Assembly: GCA_949752735.1 (NCBI GenBank)
Contig: OX457052.1
Coordinates: 38,732,457-38,796,456 of the forward strand
Source: Lumbricus terrestris
Taxonomy: Eukaryota > Annelida > Clitellata > Crassiclitellata > Lumbricidae
Length of the DNA stretch: 64,000 bases
Reading direction: 5' to 3'
Shown: one piece after another, positions 12,718 through 24,279 of the stretch
Position numbering within the stretch: position 1 is the stretch's first letter
How the letters are laid out: every line of letters begins with the position of its first letter
Translations under genes and position numbers: made by a program
The notes under the pieces: generated by a model
What the model was told of the DNA's origin: nothing
The model's input: the letters and a program-made list of their open reading frames with translations, nothing else
The model's database searches: none

Positions 12718-13210
12718 CTTGTTATAGCGCTCCACCAAGATTTCTACTCAGAGGCGCCCCAACCCTGGGTGCCCGCACATAGGGGCAAGAGGGGGCACTT
12801 GCCCCTCTCTGGAAAATTGATTTGTCCTATTTTTAGATAATGCTTTTCAGTTTTTAACAAATTTCCTTGTACTAAAGCATAGATGTCACTGCAATACACA
12901 AAGTAAAACTGAGAAATTTGCATTTAGAAGACTCTGAAAACATATTCATGTTTTAAATATTCTGCTCTGAATTTTCCATCTCTTGTTAAAAAATTAAACT
13001 GTAGACATCGTGTTTTGCCCCGTCCTGCAAAAATTTCTGCGAGCGCCCATCCCCTCCGACTACCGCGCAGACACTGACCCGGAGTTTCACGCCGAAGCGC
13101 ATGAAGAATAATAGACTAAAATTGATTTATACACTGCGGCTTGAGGTGGATTCGAACCCGTAGCTTTTCGGCTCCAAAGCACCGAGCATGCCCCTACACC
13201 ACTGTGCCCC
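12718..13210 (-). mobile_element. SINE-1 copy split by another insertion
   Basis: SINE-1 tail sequence (TATAGCGCTCCACCAAG...CTCAGAGGCGC) at about 12718-12762 resumes at about 13050 (CTCCGACTACCGCGCAGACA) and runs to the tRNA-like head near 13210. Between them lies about 285 bp with hAT-style ends CTGGGTGCCCGC and GCGAGCGCCCAT. Confidence 0.55.
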
Positions 13211-13439
13211 ATGTTAGTGCATAATTATGTAAATCAATACTTATATGGCCTAAATGTTTTATGCATGTATGCATGCGTTATAATAAAAAAAACTGTGCTT
13301 GATATCGCATCTGAAACAATTTAAATGTCATCCTCATTATCTATATTTTATGGGTTGCTTTATAATGTCGATTGCTTCTGCAAGTGGTCGGTAATTTAGA
13401 ATGTAAAAAAACACGAAGGCATTGGGTTCAAATTAGATA

Positions 13440-13969
13440 AGAGTGAAAGAGATAGAAAGAGAGACAGAGAGGGAGAGAGAGAGACAGTGAGAGAGAGACT
13501 GAGAGGTACAGATGGAAACGCACATCGCGAGCAAAATGCGTGGTAGAGATAGTCGGTGCTGTGAGGGAGAGAAGGTGACGCGCAGACAGAATCGAGAAGT
13601 CAATTAAAGCGGAGAGGAAGTTAGAGCAGACAGTGCATTATTTAGGGAATAGGAAGTCATAATAATTGGACAGAGCTGGTGACTTGTGTCCGTCATCCAA
13701 CGAGTAGCTGAAGTTACAATCTTGCCAAATATGGGTATGCATAAAAAACCTGACCATATACGGTCGTGATAATATTATTATCTTCCCCCTAATCTGATCA
13801 ACTCATTGAAGCTTATATAAACGCTTGCTACAATAATTATTATGGACAGTTGTGATGTGGTGTACGTTGCTTGAAGTTGCGATATAATATAATTATTATA
13901 GGCCTACGTGAAGAGGAGACATACTGAGAGTATACGCAGACATTCTCTTTCTACTGAACGACTCAATAG
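13440..13969 (+). promoter_or_regulatory. Promoter and 5' UTR exon of gene B
   Basis: A GAGA-rich tract spans 13440-13500 and TGAAGTTACA lies at 13709-13718. AAACCTGACCATATACGGTC contains the CArG-like CCATATACGG at 13754-13763. TATATAAA is at 13814-13821. A non-coding exon from about 13845 ends at 13969 before gtaagac. The element order matches the other cluster promoters. Confidence 0.75.
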
Positions 13970-14167
13970 GTAAGACTGTCTTCATCATAATATCATGGTC
14001 TTCAGGAAACCGTCCAAGGGCGACCCACTATCCTAAAGAAAACTCGGACACCACTCCACATCAGCATTCCGCAAGACCGGAATAGACTCGTTTTAATTGC
14101 TGCCATGGATTAGGCCTACTGCTTAGGTTTTGTTGAAGTCAATCAGCTTTTCATATAAAGACAGTTT

Positions 14168-14297
<130 letters not shown>

Positions 14298-14331
14298 ATG
14301 CTTTAGATTCCGTCTGTGGCGTGTTGAGACG

Positions 14332-17300
14332 ATGTCGGTGTTCAGGAATCTCTCATTAGCCAGTGGTGTCTTGTTCGTTGTCTTCACTCTAAGTGAGGTC
14401 TCGGCTCAGAGGAACTTTGAACTTCCACATGGTAAGAACAACAGAGATCTCTTTTACATATCCGTGCACAAGACTTAGTGAGAACTAATGTTCACAAAAC
14501 AATATGGCAATTTGTTTCATGTTTGTAGTTAACTGAATATTTAATATTCATACAGTATTTCTTATTTCGTTATTTTGATTGCGCTTTTATTTATCTAGTC
14601 TTTTGCTTTTTCATAGTATCCGTACGCATAAGTTCTTATAATATGCTATTCATTTGCCCACTTTCTTTGTTTTCATTTATTTGCCAACAAATTAACTCCT
14701 TTTAATATTTATGCATGTAGGTCTATGCTTTACTTACTTTATGTAGGCACTATAATTATGACTTCTTATATTTACTGCTCGCATGCCCTGTTGTGTTTTT
14801 GTTTTACTCTATTACTATGTGACCATATCAGCAGAGCCGTTTAAAGGAGTTTTGGAGCCCTAGGCACAAACATTAGTCTAATCCTAAACATAACTATGAG
14901 TCTCATCTAGCACCTCCTAATTATCAATTTCTTTATCAGTTTCCACAATGTAATTGTAGCACTGTAGGCTGCAATCTGAACAAAATTACTCAATTGTGTC
15001 AGTGCTGATAAAAGGAGTGGTTGAAAATTTCATTAAGCAAGCTATAATAATTAGGCTATTACAATAATAATTTCTGCACGTATCAAGTTCAGCGACTCAG
15101 TTCTGCTACTTCTGGACCGTTACAGTATAATGAATAACTGCAAAGAGAGGTGCACGGTCTAAGCCCTAATTTCTTGCATTGGATTAGGCTTATTATTAGG
15201 CTTTGCGCAAAAAGGTCATGCACTGCTGACCAGGACACGGCTATCAGAATTGTTACAAAATAATGTTACACAGACCAAGGAAGAATTACCACAATCCGGA
15301 AGCCATGTGTGTAGGGACTACATAGTAGACTAGTGATGCTATTCTTTTTACTAAGTGTTCAAGGAACAAAACATTTTAGAATTGGACAGTTTGAAATTTA
15401 AAAGGTAACACTGGAAAGACGCCTATTAGCATAAATGTACAAAAAGTCTTGAATTGAATTGAATAGAAATTGCAATCTAAGTCACATAATATATCGTTGA
15501 TTTCAGACATCGACTTGGAATCTATGGAAGAAATCGAGGACCTGCAGTTTGAAAAAGTGCACCGCATGTTCGAGGTGAAGATGGCGAGCAGGGACCAGCA
15601 GGGGTCTGTTTCGAATCACGAGGATGATGATCGGGGGAACAATGTCGCCGCCGACCCAAACCCATCTTGCAACTGTTACGGCTTGCAGTGTTCATGCTGC
15701 CATACCATTCAGATCTATAGTTTCAGGCAGGATGGTAAGTAAATTAAGAAATCTGTTGACTCGGTCTGATTTTGAAATGCCTGTGTATGTGCACTTGTTA
15801 TAGCGCTCCTTCAAGATTACTACTCAGAGGCGCTCCCGACTACAGCGCGAACACTGAATCGGAGTTTCAAGCTGAAGCGATTGAGCAATTGCGAATCAAG
15901 GATTTGCTCTAGGTCCATACGAGGTGGCTTGAGGTGGGATTCAAACTTGCAACCCTCCGACTGCAAGGCAACGAACATACCCACTACACCACCGCGCCCC
16001 CAAATGCATACGTCATGTGTAGACCAAGACTTGTCTCCCAGAAAACCAGCGACAGCTGACCAAGAGACAGGGAAGCAGAAAGCAAGTTTGTTTCTGAACT
16101 CTTGAAGCGGCGAAACTTTAGTTTGGAGTAGAAAGTTCTGGAAGGTAATAGAATAGTTTGAGGCATAATGATGGTGATCTGTGAAACCTGCTGTCTCTGA
16201 AAGAGGCAACGGTTGACCTTCACCGTCTTCCGAAGCCTCAATTGCAATTAAGTTTCAGTCAACTGCTGATAATTGGACGAGTTTGAAATTAAGATTTTTT
16301 GCATCCACTAAACGCGATTAGCAATCCTTTCCAGGGATGTTTCAATATCTCGTACATTATTTTGCTTCTGCGATTGTTTGTGTTGATGTTGGTAAGGCTC
16401 AATGGCTATCTAGGAGTATGACTAACAAAGTTAACCCTCAGGCTACCAAGCTTTTTTTGTAACACTGACTACCAAGGGGGGGTGGTTACCACCCCCCATG
16501 GATTTTGGGTTTGGCTTGAGATATCATAACTTGTAATACACCATTGGATTCAGCATTCATTTCTGCACAAAATGGTATATTTGGGTTTAGAAAATATGAA
16601 TGCCCCTCGAAATTATGAATTTTTACCATGGGTACCCGTCGATTTCACAAAACGTATCCTTACGCATAGGGAATATATTAGAATATGTGTGTTTTAGACA
16701 TTATTTATATATAAAAAATAGTTTACATATTATAAAGTCCAATGTTCATCTATAAAAACTAGTAATAAGTCTGTTTTATGTTCAATCAAAACAAAAAAAC
16801 ATGTTATAGCTGCTGAAAAACGTTTACGCAGACATATCGGCTTGCATTGTAAAAAAAAAAACATTTTCACACATTTAAATTTATTTTGAGCACTTCCGGT
16901 CATCAAAAGACAAATTATTTAGTATTAGAAAATAGCCCTAAATGCCCTCTACAGAATGGCATAATTTATTTCTATTAAAAAATAAATTATGAATAAGTAA
17001 TAATAGAAAAAACATGACAATTTTATTAAAATAAAACACCTTTATATATATTTTAATTTATTTTGAGCACTTCCGGTTGTCAAAAGACAACTCAATGAGC
17101 ATGGAAATGTAGCCCCACATTCCCTCTATAGAATGGTATAATTTGTGTCTCTTAATATTAAAGGGCAGAAAAGTTACAGACGATATTCTAGGGGGGGGTG
17201 GATACCACCCCCCTGGTGCCTTGGGTATATCGGGTGTAACTTTTGAACCGTAGGGGCATCATTAAAACTTTTAGCTCAAAATGTGTCCCAATGAATCCAC

Positions 17301-19118
17301 TACAGCTACTAATTTTTTCAAAATTTTATTCCAGACGGAACGCGTTTGATTTGCGAAAAACCTAGGGGTGGCAACCACTCCCCCCCTTGGTAGCCCGAGG
17401 GTTAAGGTCCCAATGATGAAAATAACGTAGATTATTTTATTCACAACAGCGAAATTACAAAGATACCTTCATTATGAAGCGACACCGGAACAGCCGGTAG
17501 AGTAGAGCACCATGTGATTTTTGATGGTGATTTGTGAAACCTGCTGGTGATTTGTGAAACCTGAACGCTCACAAAAGTCGACAAGTCTAACAGAGACCCC
17601 TTGTAGTCGCACGTCAAAGTAGTCAGGCAGAATTCACCAACCAGGCGAACAAGACAGAGCAGAAAGACTCGAAGGTCGAAACTCGCATCCCAGCGAGGGA
17701 AATCAGCGAAGCGTAACACGCTCAAAACACCAAACCGGACATAACGAACAAAGCAACACCGCAACTGTCTTACAATTCTCACTACGCAGTTCAATTTATA
17801 CACACGCTACAAAACTGGCGCCAAGTCCATCCTTCTTTAGCCAAACTAAACGTAGCAGGTGACAGAGTCATGTCTAGTGTTCGCAGCAAAACGTGGCTTA
17901 GACACTAACTGTCTAACAATGTGATTATGTAAGCCTAATCTTTTGTCGAATCCATTATTCCGTGTTGCCACAGGTTGCCTCAGGATAGCTTATGTACCTG
18001 ACAGAAAGGTGATTCGCTTCTCTCTAACGATTGGATCGTCACTTCTCTTCTCAAAGGAAAGTCCTGGTAAGTCTATGACCTGTGCTGTTCAATTTAAAGC
18101 TCACTCCTGACGAACATTGTTATTAATAATAATTATACTCACATTTACTCTTTTGTGATGTCATCATATACACTGTGTCCGGAGAAAAAGTGACACATTT
18201 CGTAAATATGAAATTAAATAGTAAATACTCATCGGTTTTTAAAATTCAAATTCCGTTTTCAGCCTGCATGCACATTTGTCTAATTATACTCGTGAAAATA
18301 TAAAAGTTCCTGTCATAACAGGCCGGTGGGATCACGTGGTTTCTGCGGAAACCTCTTGAAGTAACAAAAATGGCGGTAATGGCAAATAAGTAAGTAGCCT
18401 ATATACTTTAGAAGCCCAACTGCTCAACCACACTTGGGTTTAGGCTACATGAAATTAAGCATCATTATAAAGCATTCTTGTCAAAAACGTTGCTTTAAGT
18501 TGTGCGCCCGTGAAAAAAGCGAACGTTTAAACAGGATTTACAGTTTGTAACTGCATTGGTATGCCACTGCATTGGTATGCCACTGTTGGCCTACTAAGTT
18601 TAAGCACAGGATTGTTAAATTAAACACAGACTGTGAGTGTTTTATCAAAACCAACTCGTATGTTCGAAATGAGTCGCACAATCCAGAACATACATGAAAT
18701 GAGAGGAAAACGATAGCAGCACCAATGCCAATGTTGAATGCAATCAAGTACCGATGGAATTATGATTTTCAGCAATTTATTATAGTCGGCCTTCTACATA
18801 ATAGTGATGCTTGACTGATTGAATTATAATAGATTTGTCCATAATATTATTATTGCGCTTGCGGTTTCAGTGACACGGGTGCCACCTATTTGCGTCAGAT
18901 ATCCAAAAATCTCACGGAGAGCTTCCGTCTGCGTCGAATTCAATAGCCTCCGATGTAGCACCACCACTTTCCACGGATGCTCCAAGCTGAAAGTGAATGC
19001 TCTCGGCATCACCCTTCTGACCGTCGACCTTGGCTGTTTCGACATAACACTTCCGCGGAACGCCGTCCAAGATGCCGATGAAATGGAACTTCCGTATCTC
19101 GAAGGAGGCAAAGACTGA
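14332..19118 (+). CDS. Gene B: secreted acidic Cys-rich protein, DUF4773-like (4 coding exons)
   Basis: Coding exons are 14332-14431, 15507-15734, 17974-18066 and 18871-19118 (669 nt, 222 residues), with all introns phase 1. The signal peptide is residues 1-25, ending EVSA. Residues 36-60 are an amphipathic Glu-rich segment starting DLESMEEIED, followed by HEDDDRG. Cysteines are at 88, 90, 95, 97, 98, 111, 148, 161, 177 and 196. An eleventh at C169 (RCSTTT) is peculiar to this copy and may leave an unpaired thiol. The C-terminus stops at EGGKD, and a frame resembling the longer tail of C and D follows the stop. Introns hold a SINE-1 (15796-16001) and a piggyBac-like MITE (16435-17401). The 3' UTR holds a mariner-like element. 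Family assignment rests on the cysteine pattern; function unknown. Confidence 0.82.
15796..16001 (-). mobile_element. SINE-1 (tRNA-derived)
   Basis: Read on the minus strand it begins with a tRNA-like head (GGGGGCGCGGTGGTGTAGTG as A-box region, then a degenerate B box at the GGTTTGAATCC position). It ends with GAGCGCTATAACAAGTGCAC. It lies in intron 2 of gene B. Confidence 0.75.
16435..17401. mobile_element. piggyBac-like MITE in TTAA
   Basis: TTAA (16431-16434 and 17402-17405) flanks inverted ends CCCTCAGGCTACCAAG and CTTGGTAGCCCGAGGG. Subterminal GGGGGGTGG/CCACCCCCC blocks recur inside. TTAA targeting with CCCT-type termini is the piggyBac signature. No transposase frame was seen. Confidence 0.8.
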
Positions 19119-19994
19119 GGAAAAGACCCGGGACCAATCTACAGATGGTGACACTCAGATGGTCATCATCAAGCCTTTCGATTATAATGGGGGAGAACTA
19201 AGATTCATTGGAAGGAACTCGCTTGAGTCATTCCCATTCTGTACATGTCTGACAGTTTATTCGCTTACTTAGTTTCTATAGCTTTTCTAAACGTTCATTA
19301 TGCCTAGTACATAGAAAATATGTGTTTTCTTCTCTATAATACATTGAAAATAATTATGTGTTTTCTTCTCCATAATACATGGCTGTCGTTTCTGCATAGC
19401 CTATCATTCGAACCTTCTAAATGTTGACCAAATCCGCATGATAGTTTAACTTCGATCTAAAAGTTGAAGCACTGCTGGTTGTTTAACTCTACGTATACCG
19501 TGTGTGCGCGTGCGTGCGTGTGTGCGTCAAAAACACAAAGTCCAAGCCCCTGGGAGTGTTAAAAAATTTTAATCGCCAACGATTTTCGCGACCCTCAACG
19601 GCAATTGACGTACAGCCTTAGAAGATAATAGTCTTTGCAAGCAATAACCAGACAACTGGAAATTGTTATTCAAACTTATTTTTCTCGTGTTTTCTGCATA
19701 CGCTTCCGTTCATATGTCTTCCATGGCATAGTGCTGATGGTTTGATGAGTGAGACCATTGGTAATATATAAAGCTCGACCTCATTTTCATATACATCCGC
19801 ACATGTTCTTATAACCTATACAGGAGTTGTTTGTTACAATTGAAGGTGGTCATTCAAAAGAAAGATTTGAAAAATATAAAAAAACTGTTATGTATTTGGT
19901 TTTGCAGTAATAATAATGACGTAAAGGTTGACCCAGTGATTCCCATATAACTATTAAGCTGGTTTTTTTTTATTGCATTGTCTACATTAAACTA

Positions 19995-20651
19995 CACCGT
20001 GTCTCAAAAAAAACTGTGCAGAATTGTTTTTGTCAGAACTTCGTCAAATTTCCACCAATCTTAAAAACTTTTGGTAGGTAGATTGCAAAGTGGCTGAAAT
20101 GTTATGCTATATATAAATTTTCCACCTCACCTGATTCATATCACTGCACTACCTTGTTAAACACAGATGTACCAATTTTTCCATATAACGGACTCTCGAA
20201 GCTTGGCTGCACTGAAATCCATTACATCGAGCCGGATGTCAAAGTGAATGGGGCATAGACCTACTGTCACGACAACCTTCTTGACCAGAAGATACCGTCA
20301 GACATTCGCCGGATATCCCAGGGCGAGTTTATTGTAATTTCAACAGGATGGCGCCCCTACGCATCAAGCGCGCGACACTTGTCTCTTTCCTGGAGCGAGA
20401 GACGCCCGACTTCGTCTCTCCAACACTGTGACTGCCGAATTCCCCGGATCTTAACCCAGTCGACTATAGTATATGGAGTGTGCTGCAGTAGGTTTAACGG
20501 TCCAGAATAGCTAACGTCGACGAACTCAAAACAACGAACTCAAAACGCTCCTGCTTGACGAGTGGGCGCGCTTTGACCAGTCGATCGTTGATGCTGCCAT
20601 CGGCCAGTTGCGTCGCCGTCTATTCTGCACAGTTTTTTTTGAGACACGGTG
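19995..20651. mobile_element. Degenerate mariner-like element in the gene B 3' UTR
   Basis: Inverted ends CACCGTGTCTCAAAAAAAAC and GTTTTTTTTGAGACACGGTG are flanked by TA on both sides. The interior, read on + in broken frames, retains mariner transposase catalytic motifs: FQQDGAPA, then a NSPDLNPVDYSIW stretch near 20445-20480. Stops and frameshifts make it dead. It sits between the gene B stop codon and its likely poly(A) signal. Confidence 0.8.
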
Positions 20652-20799
20652 TATATTGATTGTCTAACCTGGCAGTTCCATCGCATTCGTGTCATTGCTT
20701 CTCAATATACAGTTTGTAATGATGTCTGTCCTTGCTTCTGGACATTCGGTGTGATTTATAAAAGACATTTCCCTATTATCGTCTGTAGTTGGATTTGCA

Positions 20800-20805
20800 A
20801 ATAAA
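20800..20805 (+). terminator. Poly(A) signal of gene B
   Basis: AATAAA lies in GGATTTGCAAATAAAAGATG, near-identical to the gene A signal. It is 1.7 kb after the stop, of which about 0.66 kb is the inserted mariner. Confidence 0.65.
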
Positions 20806-20935
20806 AGATGCTACATCAATTTTGTTTACATATGTCACCCATTTGACTTACATGTACAACAAGGCTTCCTAAACGAATTCTCAGATAATTGCGTTGTTAT
20901 TTATTACACTGTTATGTAGATGCGCCCTTGGAAAC

Positions 20936-21164
20936 CAGTGACATAGCCAGGAATTTATGATGGGGGGGGGTTATGACCAGGCCAGATGCCCTTCCTGACA
21001 CCAACCCAACAGTATTACAGTTAAAGAGGGGAATAAAGTAACTTTGTTACTGCAAACAATTGTTTTGTTCTTTCCTATTTAAATGGATAATATAACCTTT
21101 AAAAAAACTTTTTCCTAAGCCAATGGTTGTTAACCCCCTAATCCTCCCCTGGTTTACGCCACTG
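20936..21164. mobile_element. hAT-like MITE
   Basis: The ends CAGTGACATAGCCAGG and CCTGGTTTACGCCACTG are inverted. The flanks TTGGAAAC and TTGGAAAA match at 7 of 8 bases, as expected for an 8-bp target duplication. Confidence 0.7.
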
Positions 21165-21324
21165 TTGGAAAACCACCAGACGGCTTCTAGAAGTGTTTGA
21201 GTGTCTGGTAGTTTTAAATTTTCACAATTGTCTTTTCTTACCCCATCTCAAAGTAGTCTTTGACATTTTATCTAACTCCAAAAAAAGCTTCACGCTTAGA
21301 AGCCGCCCGAAAATGACGTCACGC

Positions 21325-21435
21325 AATATAGGAAGGAACTCGCTTGAGTCATTCACATTCTGTACATGTCTGACAGTTTACTCGGTCATTTGACTCATTT
21401 AGTATCTCTAGATTTTCTAAACTTTCATTATTATG
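21325..21435 (+). pseudogene. Relic of a cluster-gene 3' UTR
   Basis: About 100 bp (GGAAGGAACTCGCTTGAGTC through the GACAGTTTACTCGGTCATTT region) closely matches the gene B 3' UTR at 19205-19310. No exon 4 coding sequence precedes it. It is a displaced or partly deleted copy of a gene end. Confidence 0.6.
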
Positions 21436-21439
21436 ATGG

Positions 21440-22690
21440 GGGGGGGTCACACGTCAACACAATTATAGTCATAATATGATGACTAGAAAGAGACCGTCAC
21501 AAATCGTCATCCAAGAGGTCGGATTGGAGAAAACTCGCAAAAAGGCGAGATGACCTAGGCAACACCGGTTACTCCCACAGTTTTGTACCTATTCGGGTCA
21601 AACGTTCCAGCTAGACAGAGGGCCACCAGGACTAGGCTACACCTCCGCCATCCTGCCACGCCTCGACCTTGAGATTGGGTGAGAGAAAAAATTATCGGGC
21701 AACACCCGGTTCTTCAGCTAGACATCGTATAAAGTTAAAAGAGTACTTGCATACTCACGTGCATACTTTCATAGATGCTAACATTATGCCTAATATGTCT
21801 AAGACAGTGTGTCCTTATACATAATAATGCACGCTGTAATAGAATAAAACATACATAATATTGAAATGCATGTCTATATTATAACGAGCCGTATGCATGC
21901 AGACATCCGTTCATGCATCGATACACACATAATATTTATACGTATAATTATGTATATTTTGGATTTGGATGAATGGTTGCTTCAATGGCGTGACGACCAC
22001 AGCGTCAAGTGACCACCGCCACTAACTTTCCAAACATCGACTCAGCCATTCATTCGATAGGCGGCATTGTTAAAGTTAGCAGTGGTATGTGATGAGAGCC
22101 CTGCATGGCTGCCATACATCAAAATGCGATCCTGTACTAAATTGCTGTGCTCCGACATACTGTGACTTTTATCCACACTCGTGTTACTTGTGTGGTTGAA
22201 TTAATACAGATGAATGCCTGTTTAAAACGTCTGGGTATAATTATCATTTTATTATTATTACTATTAGTCTACTATTAGTTTTCAATGTATTAGGCTACTC
22301 AACCCGTGGAGCCGTTTTCCCAAACCCCAACTACTACTTTTGCACCAATAATACATATTAAGTATGCTGTTTTTCAAATGCTGATTGTGACAATTAATCA
22401 CAAGTAACTATATCACCCCCTATCAACTCATCTAACTTCTGCGTAATAACTCAACACAAATCTTATTGCATCAGTTTGACAGTGTTTAACACACATAAAG
22501 ACTTCGTTACGTATGTGTCTTGGGTGCATGTACATAAATTCATGTAGGCTACGTGTAGTGGGATGGTTGAGTAGATAGACACAGAAACATATATATACCG
22601 GCATGCATACAAACATATATATACAAACATATATTATATATGTGTACATATAGGTCTATATATGAACTGCGTGCGTAGTCTCTGATTAGT
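21440..22690. other. Intergenic, nothing recognised
   Basis: No gene or defined element was found. The sequence includes AT-rich and ATATAT/ACATATAT stretches near 22590-22660. Confidence 0.45.
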
Positions 22691-22697
22691 CGATACA

Positions 22698-22699
<2 letters not shown>

Positions 22700-22770
<71 letters not shown>

Positions 22771-22806
22771 TTTATTTTTATTATTATTATTACTACTACT
22801 ACTATT
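22700..22806. repeat. (CTT)n-(TTA)n-(CTA)n compound microsatellite
   Basis: CTT units run into TTA units and then CTA units, just upstream of the gene C promoter region. Confidence 0.9.
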
Positions 22807-22879
22807 GTGCGCATCTGTCATCGATGTGTAGTGAATAGATCGAAGCAGAGATGAAGGGAGATTAAGAAAAGGAGACAAA

Positions 22880-22921
22880 GTGAGAGAGAGAGAGAGACAT
22901 AACAGACAGACAGACAGAAAC

Positions 22922-23018
<97 letters not shown>

Positions 23019-23336
23019 GAGATATGGAATGGACGAGAAGTTGAGAGGCAGAAAGGGAAGTGGAGAGCAATTTGAGGAAGTCAAATGTGGATCTGATTTG
23101 ATTAATTCTTCCTCATCATTCTGAGGGCATCTGAAGTTACACACTATACCAAAAATGGAAATACTGCAAAACCTGACCATATACGGTCGGGCATTCTATC
23201 AGCCATGATTTCGTGTACCGTTATATAAGCTGCCGTTGTAAGAACAGTTTGCCATTTCGCTCTCCTTCTCTGCTTTGTGTAAAGAAAATCACCCTGAAAC
23301 TATCGAGTATCTTTGAACCATTATTCGACTTAAAAG
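22880..23336 (+). promoter_or_regulatory. Promoter and 5' UTR exon of gene C
   Basis: A (GA)n/(CAGA)n tract lies at 22880-23020. GAGGAAGTCAAATGTGG is at 23074-23090 and CTGAAGTTAC at 23131-23140. AAACCTGACCATATACGGTC has its CArG-like core at 23177-23186. TATATAAG is at 23222-23229. The non-coding exon ends at 23336 before gtaagt. Confidence 0.78.
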
Positions 23337-23694
23337 GTAAGTCCATCTCAGTCGGGTGGATTGGCAATCATCGGCGTTTTACCATCTTCTATACGGTACA
23401 GCAAGACCTCGTATAATTAATTATTATAAAGATGCGTGTGAGTATGAAATTTTGCATATTTGCAATACCAATAATAATAATTTGTCGCCTACTCCACATG
23501 GGAGCGTCACACGATGAGTTGATCAGACTTCAATGTCTATCTAATCTCACTACTCATCATTTATTCAGGTAAGATGTCCAGCCGGGTCGCGAATTCAGCG
23601 AGGTATGCTCCACCATCCACGACCATTAAACGAATATAGGCCTACATACCTCAGGGAAAAGGAGACATTAATGGGTGAACAACTTGTCCAAGGG

Positions 23695-23787
23695 GGCTAC
23701 ACAGTGGGTAGAGGTGGATTCGAACCTTCGAGCCTTCCATATAGGCCTAAAGTCACCGAACATACCACCACGACACCGCGTCCCATA
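23695..23787 (-). mobile_element. SINE-1 head fragment
   Basis: The reverse complement of a tRNA-like head (GGTGGATTCGAACC on +, ending ACACCGCGTCCC) without the SINE-1 body. It lies in the 5' UTR intron of gene C. Confidence 0.5.
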
Positions 23788-24279
23788 CGAGACGCACATG
23801 TATGAATGCATGTAGGCCTATGGATTGTATGCATCTATATGTGCGTGTATGTGTGCATTGCAGTAGAAATCACTATGTAGCCTACCTGTGATAACGAAAA
23901 TCTACTAAAATTATGGCATCGTCAGTAGCTAGGGACTTGACACCATTTACCATGAACGCCAAAGATAAAAAATTGCAAAGGATTTACCTGTTAAATTCTT
24001 TTAAACTTGAAGATATTTGGTTCGCTGAATAGATTCAGTAGCCTGAGTGTCCTCGTGCTGTCTCCTCGACTTTATCACTCTCATTCTGATCTGGCATCGG
24101 AACCGACAACGTGACTGTAGAGTGTAGACTATGTCGCTTACCTGAAAAGTCGGTGCTTTTGATATAGCTCCGGTGTTGAAACTGATTTCAAAATTTACAT
24201 TTACATTGCAAATTATTGTAAATATGTAATTGTGTATGCCTCTTGATATGTGTTTGAGTTTCCTTCGATTACGAGGACG

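Noticed and set aside
15880..16001. tRNA gene
   Set aside because: The A- and B-box-like text belongs to a dispersed SINE with a long non-tRNA body and does not form a complete cloverleaf. The same holds for the copies at 37611, 46070, 50437, 11068 and 59214.
22900..23020. CRISPR-like array or satellite
   Set aside because: The repeats are di- and tetranucleotides without spacers.
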